From an uncultured Bacilli bacterium (GTDB lineage Bacteria > Bacillota_I > Bacilli_A > RF39 > UBA660), in contig CAKOPN010000003.1 of assembly GCA_934100165.1 (NCBI GenBank), positions 62,001 to 126,000 of the forward strand: a stretch of DNA of 64,000 nt, read 5' to 3'. Shown here piece after piece: positions 14,337-22,654 of the stretch. The notes beneath the pieces were generated by a model. The model did not search any database and was not told the DNA's origin. It worked only from the letters and a program-made list of their open reading frames with translations. Within the stretch, counting starts at the first letter, position 1; every line of letters begins with the position of its first letter. A program made the position numbers and the translations under genes.

Positions 14337-14365
14337 ATTATACCATGAAAAGTATAATGTTACAA
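14337..14365 (-). promoter_or_regulatory. ssrA promoter
   Basis: TTGTAA, a 17-base spacer and TATAAT, placed about 10 bases before the mature 5' end. The two boxes lie in an inverted repeat (AACATTATAC / GTATAATGTT), which may also weakly terminate smpB transcripts. Confidence 0.7.
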
Positions 14366-14368
14366 ATT

Positions 14369-14803
14369 TTATATTTTAGTCTTTTTTGCTATTTCTCTTT
14401 TAATATCCCTTTCTTTTATAGCATCTCTCTTATCAAAATCCTTCTTACCTTTACATAAACCTAAAAGTACCTTAGCTTTATTGTTCTTAAAATACACTTT
14501 TAGCGGTATTAAAGTATATCCTTCAAGTTTTACTTTATTAGATAATTTAAGAATTTCTTTCTTATGCATTAAAAGTTTTCTAGTTCTAGTCTCACTATGG
14601 TTGAAAATATTACCTTCTTTATAAATACCTATAAACATATTAAGTAAATATATCTCACCATTTTTTATATGACCATAACTATCTTTTATATTACAACTAC
14701 CATTACGAATTGATTTAATTTCTGTCCCTTTAAGGCAAATACCACATTCATATTCATCTTCAACAAAGTAGTCGTGTCGTGCTTTTCTATTTAATATTTC
14801 CAT
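14369..14803 (-). CDS. smpB: SsrA-binding protein SmpB
   Basis: SmpB binds the tRNA-like domain of tmRNA and places it in the empty A site of stalled ribosomes. The 144 residues show the family core: NRKARHDYFVEDEYECGICLKGTEIKSIR, NIKDSYGHIKNGEIYLLNMFIG, and the decoding-centre basic tail KGKKDFDKRDAIKERD near the C-terminus. It lies 10 bases after rnr and immediately upstream of ssrA, forming a compact ribosome-rescue unit. Confidence 0.96.
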   Translation of the reverse strand: MEILNRKARHDYFVEDEYECGICLKGTEIKSIRNGSCNIKDSYGHIKNGEIYLLNMFIGIYKEGNIFNHSETRTRKLLMHKKEILKLSNKVKLEGYTLIPLKVYFKNNKAKVLLGLCKGKKDFDKRDAIKERDIKREIAKKTKI

Positions 14804-14813
14804 TTTAAAACCC

Positions 14814-16916
14814 CTACAATTTTTTAATTATTTCAAAATCAATAAATTTTTCCTCTTTAGATGCCGCTACAACTTTTACTAGAACATTGTCACCAATAGT
14901 GTATTTATCACCATCCTTTTCACCTAAAAGTGATTGTGAAGTCTCGTCATAATTATAAAAGCCTTTAAGTGAAGTAATATGAACAAGTCCTTCAATCAAG
15001 TTTTCAAGTTCAACAAACATTCCAAAATTGGTAACTGAAGAAATCATTCCCTTAAATTCTTCTCCTATATGTTTTTCCATATATTCAGCTATCTTCATAT
15101 CTTCAACTTCTCTTTCACAATCCACAGAAGATCTTTCTGTTAATGAAGAATGGTCTGCAACATATATTAGTTTCTCTTCCCAATGCCTAATTGTTTCAGG
15201 TGACATATCGTTGTTAAACAAATATGTTCTAAGTAATCTATGAACAGTAGTATCAGGATATCTTCTTATTGGTGAAGTAAAGTGAGTATAACACTTACTA
15301 GCAAGGCCATAATGACCTAGATTTTGTGGTGAATAAACAGCTTTCTGCATATTTCTTAAAAGTAAGCTAGAAAGTATTTTAAATTCTTTCTTATCACTTA
15401 AAAAGTTAATAAGTTTTTGCATCGATTTTGGGCTTGTATCTTTAATGTTTCCGGGAACCGTGTACCCAAGAGTTTGAACAAAAGATAAGAAACCTTTTAT
15501 TTTTTCTTCTTTAGGATACTCATGTATACGATAAATAAATGGAAGATTCATATAAAAAATATGTGTTGCGACGCATTCATTTGCTTGAATCATAAAGTCT
15601 TCTATTAAATTTTCACCTGCTCCTCGATCTCTTAATACTACGTCTGTTGGTACACAGTTTTCATCAACTAATATCTTAGCTTCATCAACATCAAAATCAA
15701 GGTAACCTCTTTCTACTTTTGCCTTTCTAATGATATCAGCAAGTTCTTTCATAAGTTTTAACTTTTGAGCATATGGTTCATACCCACTAGGTATAACATC
15801 TTCTTCTAAAATCTTATTTACTTTCTTATAAGTCATTTGGATCCTAGATTTAATAACACTTTCAAAAATCTCGTAGTCAACAGTTTTACCTTTTGAATCT
15901 ATCTCCATAACACATGAAACAGCAAGACGTTCTACATCTGGATTAAGTGAACAAATACCGTTTGAAAGTTTATGTGGAAGCATTGGAATAACTCTATCAA
16001 CAAGATAAACACTAGTACCTCTTTCCATAGCTTCATTATCAAGAGGACTTCCCTCTTTAACATAATATGAAACATCTGCAATATGAACACCTAATTTATA
16101 ATGACCATTTTCAAGTTTTTCCATAGATATAGCATCATCAATATCTTTAGTATCATCACCATCTATAGTAAATATCACTTCGTCTGTTAAATCACGTCTT
16201 CCAATCTTATCCTCTTTAGAAATTTCTTCAGGAATAGAATCAAGCTGTTCAATAACTTCTGGATCAAATTCTGTTTTAATTTGATATTTTTCCACAATAG
16301 AAAGAATATCAACACCAACATCGTTTTTATGGCCGATTATTTTAACAACTTCACCTAAGCATTTTCCCTTTTTCTTAAAAGTATCTATTGCAACAACTAC
16401 TTTATGTCCATCTACAGCACCAAGATTTTTCTTTTTAGGAATTTCTATTTCAAGTTTAATTTTTTTATCATCAGGAATTATATAACCAATATCCTTTTTA
16501 AAATAGATTTCCCCAACTACTGTGGATAATCCTCTTTTTATAATTCTTACAATTCTACCTTCTCTTCTGGCATCATCTTTTACTGCAGTAACCTCTACTA
16601 TAACAGTATCACCGTCAATAGCATCTCTTATATCACTTGCAGAAATAAAAATATCTTCGTCTTCACCTTCGATTTCAACAAAGCCAAAACCTTTTTTATT
16701 TACACGCAAAACACCTTTTCTAAGATTAGAATCAGAAAAAAGCATATATTTATCTTTATTAGAATGGTATATATCACCATTTGCTTCAAGTTCATTTAAA
16801 GCATCAAGCATTTCCTTAGTTTCTTCTATTGTTTTAATATTTAAAAGAGAATCTATTTCCTCATATCTAAGAGCTCTACCAGAATTTTTTAAAACATCAA
16901 GTATTCTATCTTTCAT
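14814..16916 (-). CDS. rnr: Ribonuclease R
   Basis: RNase R is a processive 3'-5' exonuclease that degrades structured RNA and non-stop mRNA delivered by tmRNA-SmpB. The 700 residues hold an N-terminal winged-helix region, cold-shock domains (GVLRVNKKGFGFVEIEGEDEDIFIS), the RNB catalytic domain (FTIDGDDTKDIDDAIS with the metal-binding Asp residues; HYGLASKCYTHFTSPIRRYPD) and a C-terminal S1 domain (EFKGMISSVTNFGMFVELE). The start at 16916 follows AGGATGTGAT; the upstream in-frame ATG would fall within that site. A TATAAT box at 16937-16942 follows the secG terminator. Confidence 0.95.
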   Translation of the reverse strand: MKDRILDVLKNSGRALRYEEIDSLLNIKTIEETKEMLDALNELEANGDIYHSNKDKYMLFSDSNLRKGVLRVNKKGFGFVEIEGEDEDIFISASDIRDAIDGDTVIVEVTAVKDDARREGRIVRIIKRGLSTVVGEIYFKKDIGYIIPDDKKIKLEIEIPKKKNLGAVDGHKVVVAIDTFKKKGKCLGEVVKIIGHKNDVGVDILSIVEKYQIKTEFDPEVIEQLDSIPEEISKEDKIGRRDLTDEVIFTIDGDDTKDIDDAISMEKLENGHYKLGVHIADVSYYVKEGSPLDNEAMERGTSVYLVDRVIPMLPHKLSNGICSLNPDVERLAVSCVMEIDSKGKTVDYEIFESVIKSRIQMTYKKVNKILEEDVIPSGYEPYAQKLKLMKELADIIRKAKVERGYLDFDVDEAKILVDENCVPTDVVLRDRGAGENLIEDFMIQANECVATHIFYMNLPFIYRIHEYPKEEKIKGFLSFVQTLGYTVPGNIKDTSPKSMQKLINFLSDKKEFKILSSLLLRNMQKAVYSPQNLGHYGLASKCYTHFTSPIRRYPDTTVHRLLRTYLFNNDMSPETIRHWEEKLIYVADHSSLTERSSVDCEREVEDMKIAEYMEKHIGEEFKGMISSVTNFGMFVELENLIEGLVHITSLKGFYNYDETSQSLLGEKDGDKYTIGDNVLVKVVAASKEEKFIDFEIIKKL

Positions 16917-16946
16917 ATCATCACATCCTACCAAAAATTATAGCAC

Positions 16947-16970
16947 AAAAAAAGGGCTATTGATAGCCCA
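16947..16970 (-). terminator. Intrinsic terminator after secG
   Basis: GGGCTATCAATAGCCC followed by a run of seven T on the minus strand, six bases past the secG stop. The possible rnr -10 box lies right behind it. Confidence 0.85.
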
Positions 16971-16975
16971 CAAAA

Positions 16976-17191
16976 TTACATCAAATCCATAACTAAACAT
17001 ATGATAAAGAAAAGCGCCCCTAAAGCAAATGTTAATCTACTTATAAAAAGTTCACTACCACGTTCTTTTCTTTGACCAAATAAATCAGAATTACCACCAG
17101 AAATTATCTGAGATGCTCCTTCTGCTTTGTTACTTTGTAATAAAACAATAGCTATCAATAAAATTGAAATTATTATCAATAAAGTTTTCAT
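16976..17191 (-). CDS. secG: Protein translocase subunit SecG
   Basis: SecG is a small two-helix membrane subunit that assists SecYEG translocation. The 71 residues show helix 1 (LLIIISILLIAIVLLQ), the conserved cytoplasmic loop (SGGNSDLFGQRKERGSELFISRLT) and helix 2 (ALGALFFIICLVM). The ATG at 17191 is preferred because GGGGTGA lies upstream at normal spacing. An ATG one codon earlier is possible; a longer frame lacks support. Confidence 0.92.
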   Translation of the reverse strand: MKTLLIIISILLIAIVLLQSNKAEGASQIISGGNSDLFGQRKERGSELFISRLTFALGALFFIICLVMDLM

Positions 17192-17248
17192 CATGTCACC
17201 CCATTTGCTAGTTAATAATTTAGCATATTTTAGCAAAAAATACAAGTG

Positions 17249-18469
17249 CTACTTATCTATTTCTTCTTCTATCCTCATAAGTTCATTATATTTACAAATT
17301 CTTTCTCCTCTTGACATACTGCCTGTCTTAATAAAATCTGTTCCAAGTCCCACTGCAAGAGAAGCAATAAGTGTATCTTCAGTCTCACCACTTCTATGAG
17401 ACATAATAGTTTTATAATTGTTCTCCTTAGCAAGTTTAATTGTAGCAATCATTTCACTAATCGTACCTATTTGATTTGGTTTAATTAAAATAGCATTGCC
17501 AGCCTCCATATCTATACCTTTTTGCAAATAAATTGGATTTGTAACAAATAAATCATCACCCACTAAAATAACTCTATCACCAAACATTCTAGTAACTTTA
17601 GCAAATAATTCAAAATCATCCTCATATACTGGATCTTCAATAGAAACAATTGGATATTTATCTAAAAGCATAGAATAATAATCCAAAAGTTCATCGTTAG
17701 AATATTTATTTCCATCAATTAAATAATTACCTTTATCATATATAGAAGTTGCAGCAACATCTAATGCAAGAAAAACATCAACACCTGGAACATAATTAGC
17801 CATTTTGATTGCTTCTACTATAAAATCTAAAGCAGCTTCATTACTTTTTAGATTTGGTGCAAAACCGCCTTCATCTCCAACAGCTGTAGAGTATCCTTCT
17901 TTATCTAATAATGTCTTCAAAGAATGAAAAACTTCTGATGCTATTCTAACATTATCTCTAACACTATTTCTTTTAGGTATAATCATAAATTCTTGAAACG
18001 AAATATTATTATTAGAATGTTTTCCACCATTCAAAATATTTACCATAAGTAAAGGAATCTTTCTATCTCCAAGCATGTCATACAAAGTTTTTTGATTATA
18101 CACAGCACTTGCCTTAAAGAAAGCGCCAGATACTCCAAGAATAGCATTTGCACCTAATTTGCTTTTATTTTCTGTACCATCAAGTGCAATTAACTTATCA
18201 TCAAGTTCTTTTTGTGTATCAAAATTCATATTCAAAATATTTTCTCTAATAATACCATTTACATTAGCTACAGCAGTTATTACACCTTTCCCAAAAAAGC
18301 GATTTTTATCATTATCTCTCAATTCCAAAGCTTCTCTACTTCCAACAGAAGCACCACTTGGAACAGAGTATCTTCCAAAGCAATTATTTTCTATTACAAT
18401 ATCAACCTCTATAGTAGGGTTTCCTCTAGAATCTAGAATTTCTCTAGCTTTAATATCAGTTATTTTCAC
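17249..18469 (-). CDS. eno: Enolase (phosphopyruvate hydratase)
   Basis: This glycolytic enzyme interconverts 2-phosphoglycerate and phosphoenolpyruvate and is an RNA-degradosome member in several bacteria. Visible are DSRGNPTIEVDI, the catalytic-loop GASVG, FQEFMIIP (acid Glu), metal ligands in LALDVAATSIYD, SIEDP and GDDLFVTN, the base Lys in LIKPNQIGT, and SHRSGETEDT. At 406 residues it is about 20 shorter than Bacillus enolase, and it has GGKHSNNN where GGxHADNN is usual. Start is GTG (18469) behind AGGAGG. Confidence 0.95.
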   Translation of the reverse strand: MKITDIKAREILDSRGNPTIEVDIVIENNCFGRYSVPSGASVGSREALELRDNDKNRFFGKGVITAVANVNGIIRENILNMNFDTQKELDDKLIALDGTENKSKLGANAILGVSGAFFKASAVYNQKTLYDMLGDRKIPLLMVNILNGGKHSNNNISFQEFMIIPKRNSVRDNVRIASEVFHSLKTLLDKEGYSTAVGDEGGFAPNLKSNEAALDFIVEAIKMANYVPGVDVFLALDVAATSIYDKGNYLIDGNKYSNDELLDYYSMLLDKYPIVSIEDPVYEDDFELFAKVTRMFGDRVILVGDDLFVTNPIYLQKGIDMEAGNAILIKPNQIGTISEMIATIKLAKENNYKTIMSHRSGETEDTLIASLAVGLGTDFIKTGSMSRGERICKYNELMRIEEEIDK

Positions 18470-18483
18470 AATTTTCCTCCTAA

Positions 18484-18513
18484 AAAAGTATACATATATC
18501 AATGTATACTTTT
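18484..18513 (-). terminator. Intrinsic terminator between murD and eno
   Basis: AAAAGTATACAT and ATGTATACTTTT form a 12-bp stem, followed by T-rich sequence on the minus strand. It lies downstream of murD and 15 bases upstream of the eno start codon. Confidence 0.7.
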
Positions 18514-18535
18514 ATTATTTACAAGAATACTAATT

Positions 18536-19882
18536 TTATAATTTATTAACTAATTCTTTAAATTCTGCTCCACGGTCTTCACATTGTTTATATTGATCCC
18601 AAGAAGCACTAGCTGGTGATAGTAACACAACATCATTTGCATCAGCTAAATCAACACATTTTTCAAAGCCATCAGAAAGTCTTTCATATTCATAAGTAGG
18701 AATATTTATTGAATCTCCAAATTCTTTTACTCTAGCTCTACACTGTCCGATTGCCACAATAGCTTTAACATTTTTAGCAAAGTCTTTAAGTTCATTAAAA
18801 TCTTGACCACGTTCATAGCCACCTAATATAAGTATTGTCTTTTCATCAAAGGACTTAAGTGCTATTTGAGTACATTTTATATTAGTAGCTTCCGTATCAT
18901 TATAATATTTTACGCCATTAACCTCACGAACAAACTCCAAACGATGCTCTACTCCATTAAAATTTTTCAATACTGTTACAATAGAATCGTTTTTAATACC
19001 AAATTCTTTTGTAGCCATTATTGCACACATAATGTTTTCATAGTTATGCATACCTTTTAACCTAATATCATCAAGTGAAACAATTTTTTCATCATAATAG
19101 TAAATAAATCTATCTTTAATATATGCACCATTTATTACATTCTTACTAGAAAAATATTTCACAGTAGACTTAATATTTTTACTTATTTTAATTGATTCTT
19201 CATTTTCCATATTTATAATAGCTACATGATTACTATCATGATTTTTAAAGATTTTAGCTTTCACTTCTTTATAATGTTCATAAGTTTTCATAAATTCAAG
19301 ATGTGCTATATCAATATTTGTTAAAACAGCTACATCAGGATTATAAAGATCTGTATTCTCAAGTTGTTGGCAAGAAGTTTCCATCACAATAATGTCATTT
19401 TCTTGAAGTTTATCTAGAAATCCACATAAAGGGTATCCAATATTACCTGTCAAATGTACTCTTCTTCCATCTTGTTTCAAAAATTCGTAAATAAGTGTTG
19501 TAGTTGTTGTTTTACCATTTGTACCAGTTATTCCAATAACTTTAATATTTTTATCTTTTGGAATAAGTCTGTAAGCCATTTCTACTTCATTTATAACTTC
19601 TATACCAAGTTCACGAGCCTTTAATACATATTTATGATCTATTGGCACACCTGGGTTTTTTATTAAATAGTCAAATGATGAATCAAGTAAATCATCAGGG
19701 TGACTACCAAATATAAAATTAACTCCTAGCTTTTTTAACTCTTCTACTTTGTCTTTATCTTGTTTTTCTTCTTCTTTTGCATCGTTAAGTATAACGATAT
19801 TCCCTCTTTTTGTAAGAAATTTTGCAGCCTCATAACCGCTTCTAGCAAAGCCAAGAATAAGTATTTTTTTATTTTCAAACAT
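18536..19882 (-). CDS. murD: UDP-N-acetylmuramoylalanine--D-glutamate ligase
   Basis: MurD adds D-glutamate to UDP-MurNAc-L-Ala in the cytoplasmic phase of peptidoglycan synthesis. The 448 residues show an N-terminal Rossmann domain (ILILGFARSGYEAAKFL), the central ATP-binding loop (GITGTNGKTTTT), the Mur ligase motif NIDIAHLEFM, and the C-terminal domain (GVEHRLEFV, YNDTEATN, ILGGYERGQDF, LLSPASASWDQY). It is divergent from a FemAB gene that acts later in wall synthesis, with overlapping promoters. Confidence 0.96.
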   Translation of the reverse strand: MFENKKILILGFARSGYEAAKFLTKRGNIVILNDAKEEEKQDKDKVEELKKLGVNFIFGSHPDDLLDSSFDYLIKNPGVPIDHKYVLKARELGIEVINEVEMAYRLIPKDKNIKVIGITGTNGKTTTTTLIYEFLKQDGRRVHLTGNIGYPLCGFLDKLQENDIIVMETSCQQLENTDLYNPDVAVLTNIDIAHLEFMKTYEHYKEVKAKIFKNHDSNHVAIINMENEESIKISKNIKSTVKYFSSKNVINGAYIKDRFIYYYDEKIVSLDDIRLKGMHNYENIMCAIMATKEFGIKNDSIVTVLKNFNGVEHRLEFVREVNGVKYYNDTEATNIKCTQIALKSFDEKTILILGGYERGQDFNELKDFAKNVKAIVAIGQCRARVKEFGDSINIPTYEYERLSDGFEKCVDLADANDVVLLSPASASWDQYKQCEDRGAEFKELVNKL

Positions 19883-19902
19883 TTTTAACCACTCCTAACA
19901 AA

Positions 19903-19947
19903 ATTATACTACATAATATTTCAAATTCAATGAATTTATGTTATAAT
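19903..19947. promoter_or_regulatory. Overlapping divergent promoters of murD and femX
   Basis: Minus strand: TTGAAT (19925-19930), 16 bases, TATAAT (19903-19908), serving murD. Plus strand: TTCAAA (20-25 of 19900), 16 bases, TATAAT (19942-19947), serving the femX gene. The two -35 elements share base 19925 and sit beside a palindrome (AAATTCAATGAATTT). Confidence 0.6.
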
Positions 19948-19974
19948 AACTATAATATATCAGTAGGAGGCTTT

Positions 19975-21291
19975 ATGAGAATTGTAGAATTAAGACCAGA
20001 TGAATTTGATAATTATGCCACAAACAATGAATATGCTAACCCATGGCAAACATCTATTTTTGGCAAAGCAGCAGAGACTCTTGGATATAATGTATTATAT
20101 TTAGGTTTTGAAGATGGTAGAGCCATAAAGGGATGTACACTTGTATTAACAAAAAATGTATATTTAGGTCAAAGTATATCATATGCACCACGTGGTGTTT
20201 TAATAGATTATGAAGATTATAACTTTTTGGAAAGTGCATTAAAATGTTTAAAAGACTATTTATCAGATAAAAAGATTATGTCATTTACCATGGATCCTCC
20301 AATAATAATGTCTGTAAGAAATAAGCATGGTAATTTAACTGAAAACAGAGGCAGTGTTGATAAAAAAATTGACGCAATACTACATGGTGGTGACGAATTA
20401 AAAGCAAATCAATATGCTAAAGAAATAAGAGAAGTCATTATGAAAAAGGCAAATTTTGAATATAGAGGAGAAAATTTCTACTTTGAAGGTATACTTCCTA
20501 GATGGTATGCCATAACAACACTTCCTATCAATGCTAGAAGATTACTATCAAAAATCGATAAAAGAACCAGGACAAAATTAAGAAAGGCTGCCAAACTTGG
20601 AATAGAAATTTTAAGAGATGACACAAAGAACATTGACAGCATTGCCCAAATACTTCAACAAAGACCAAATAAGCCATTGGAGTTTTACAAGAAATTGTTT
20701 GAAAATAATGACAAATTCGAATTATATATTGCAAGAATAAATTCTGAAAAATATGTCAATAACAGTAAAATATTATATGAACGTGAAATAGATAGAAACG
20801 AAATACTGAACAGAATAATTCAAGAAAAAAAGCGTTTAGGTAAAAGTATAACTCATATATTAAATCAAAAAATGGAATCAGATAAAATTATCAATGGATA
20901 TAAAGAACATTTAGTTAAATCAACTCAAACACTAAAAGATTTTCCAGATGGAAAAATAGTTGCCATGTGCATTGTTGCTAAAGAAGGTAACAGCATTATG
21001 ATATATGAGGACGGCTATCTACACGAACATAAAGATATTCCTGCATTAACTTTATTAAGATGGAAAATACTAGAGCAATATTCTAATAGTAATTATAGAA
21101 CTTTTAACTTTGGTGCAATTACAGGTAATTTCAATAAAAAACAAAATCCTCATTATGGTTTAAACGAATCAAGATTATCGCTAAAAGGAAGCGTTTTAGA
21201 ATATATTGGAGAATTTGGAATAATGACCAATAAAACAATGTACAACTTGTATCAAGCATCAGTTAGAAACAGAAAGAATTTTAAAATATAA
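19975..21291 (+). CDS. FemAB-family peptidoglycan bridge aminoacyltransferase
   Basis: FemABX enzymes add amino acids from aminoacyl-tRNA to the lipid II stem peptide. The 438 residues have the two-GNAT-fold plan: NPWQTSIFGKAAETLGYN and ISYAPRGVLIDYED in the first half, RTRTKLRKAAKLGIE before a long helical arm (about residues 250-315), and the closing block FNFGAITGNFNKKQNPHYGL near the C-terminus. AGGAGG lies just before the ATG at 19975. A second paralogue lies at 48961-50262. It diverges from murD. Confidence 0.88.
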   Translation: MRIVELRPDEFDNYATNNEYANPWQTSIFGKAAETLGYNVLYLGFEDGRAIKGCTLVLTKNVYLGQSISYAPRGVLIDYEDYNFLESALKCLKDYLSDKKIMSFTMDPPIIMSVRNKHGNLTENRGSVDKKIDAILHGGDELKANQYAKEIREVIMKKANFEYRGENFYFEGILPRWYAITTLPINARRLLSKIDKRTRTKLRKAAKLGIEILRDDTKNIDSIAQILQQRPNKPLEFYKKLFENNDKFELYIARINSEKYVNNSKILYEREIDRNEILNRIIQEKKRLGKSITHILNQKMESDKIINGYKEHLVKSTQTLKDFPDGKIVAMCIVAKEGNSIMIYEDGYLHEHKDIPALTLLRWKILEQYSNSNYRTFNFGAITGNFNKKQNPHYGLNESRLSLKGSVLEYIGEFGIMTNKTMYNLYQASVRNRKNFKI

Positions 21292-21324
21292 AACAACTTA
21301 GTTTTATTACTAAGCTGTTTTTTT
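21292..21324 (+). terminator. Intrinsic terminator after the femX gene
   Basis: AACAACTTAGT pairs with ACTAAGCTGTT (one mismatch), then a T-run. It begins at the stop codon. Confidence 0.75.
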
Positions 21325-21327
21325 CAC

Positions 21328-21354
21328 AAAAAAAGACCTCCATATGGAAGTCTT
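21328..21354 (-). terminator. Intrinsic terminator after tuf
   Basis: AAGACTTCC and GGAGGTCTT form a 9-bp stem (one U-G pair) with an ATAT loop, followed by T's on the minus strand. Confidence 0.8.
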
Positions 21355-21361
21355 ATTTTTA

Positions 21362-22546
21362 TTATTCAATAATTTCGCTAACGCTACCAGCACCAACAGT
21401 TCTTCCACCTTCACGGATAGAGAATTTAGTACCGTTTTCAATAGCGATTGGGTGAATAAGTTCAACAGTAATTGAAACATTATCACCTGGCATAACCATA
21501 TCTACTCCTGGTTCAAGTTCAATTACACCAGTAATATCTGTTGTTCTGAAGTAGAATTGTGGACGATAGTTTGCAAAGAATGGTGTATGACGTCCTCCTT
21601 CTTCTTTAGATAAAACATATACTTCTGCTTTGAACTTTTTATGTGGAGTAACTGATCCTGGTTTAGCAAGTACTTGACCACGTTCAACTTCTTCACGAGA
21701 AATACCACGTAATAGTACACCAGCATTATCTCCTGCTTCAGCATAATCAAGTTGTTTACGGAACATTTCAATTCCAGTTACAACTGTTGATTTAGTAGGT
21801 TTGATACCAACGATTTCAACTGTATCGTTAAGTTTTAACATACCACGTTCAACACGTCCTGTAACAACTGTTCCACGTCCAGTGATTGTGAATACGTCTT
21901 CAATGCTCATTAAGAATGGCTTGTCGTTATCACGTTCTGGAGTTGGAATCCATGTGTCTACTGCATCCATCAATTCATCGATTGCTTTAACAGCTTCAGG
22001 ATCTCCTTCAAGAGCTTTTAATGCAGATCCACGAATGATTGGAGTGTTGTCTCCATCATAACCATACTCATTTAATAGGTCACGGATTTCCATTTCAACT
22101 AAATCTAGTAATTCAGGATCATCAACTTGGTCACATTTGTTCATAAATACTACCATTCTTGGTACACCAACTTGGCGAGATAGTAAGATATGTTCACGAG
22201 TTTGTGCCATTGGTCCATCAGTTGCTGCAATAACAAGGATAGCTCCATCCATTTGAGCAGCACCAGTGATCATGTTTTTAACATAGTCAGCATGTCCTGG
22301 ACAGTCAACGTGTGCATAGTGACGAGTTGCTGTTTGATATTCTACGTGTGCAGTATTGATTGTAATACCACGTTCTCTTTCTTCTGGAGCTTTATCGATA
22401 TTAGCATAATCAACAAATTCTCCACCAAATTTTTCAGATTGTCTCTTAGTAATAGCTGCAGTTAATGTTGTTTTACCATGGTCTACGTGACCAATAGTAC
22501 CAATATTAACATGTGGCTTAGTACGATCAAATTTTTGTTTTGCCAT
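21362..22546 (-). CDS. tuf: Elongation factor Tu
   Basis: EF-Tu delivers aminoacyl-tRNA to the ribosomal A site. The 394 residues carry all G motifs: GHVDHGKTTL (P-loop), RGITINTAHVEY (switch I), DCPGHADYVKNM, NKCD and SAL. Domains 2 and 3 are intact (GRGTVVTGRVERG; the C-terminal GGRTVGAGSVSEI). It is the last gene of the str operon but also has its own promoter in the 108-base gap after fusA. The ribosome-binding site is AAAGGAGG. Confidence 0.98.
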   Translation of the reverse strand: MAKQKFDRTKPHVNIGTIGHVDHGKTTLTAAITKRQSEKFGGEFVDYANIDKAPEERERGITINTAHVEYQTATRHYAHVDCPGHADYVKNMITGAAQMDGAILVIAATDGPMAQTREHILLSRQVGVPRMVVFMNKCDQVDDPELLDLVEMEIRDLLNEYGYDGDNTPIIRGSALKALEGDPEAVKAIDELMDAVDTWIPTPERDNDKPFLMSIEDVFTITGRGTVVTGRVERGMLKLNDTVEIVGIKPTKSTVVTGIEMFRKQLDYAEAGDNAGVLLRGISREEVERGQVLAKPGSVTPHKKFKAEVYVLSKEEGGRHTPFFANYRPQFYFRTTDITGVIELEPGVDMVMPGDNVSITVELIHPIAIENGTKFSIREGGRTVGAGSVSEIIE

Positions 22547-22577
22547 TATATTTCCTCCTTTTTAATATTACTACTAT

Positions 22578-22606
22578 ATTTTATCTAATAATTGATAAAT
22601 TATCAA
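22578..22606 (-). promoter_or_regulatory. Promoter of tuf
   Basis: TTGATA, a 17-base spacer and TAAAAT on the minus strand, about 32 bases before the tuf ATG. It allows extra EF-Tu synthesis independent of the upstream str operon genes. Confidence 0.7.
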
Positions 22607-22654
22607 CTATTTTTTAATAATCAGAAATATTGTTTCTGTTATTACTTATTAAAA

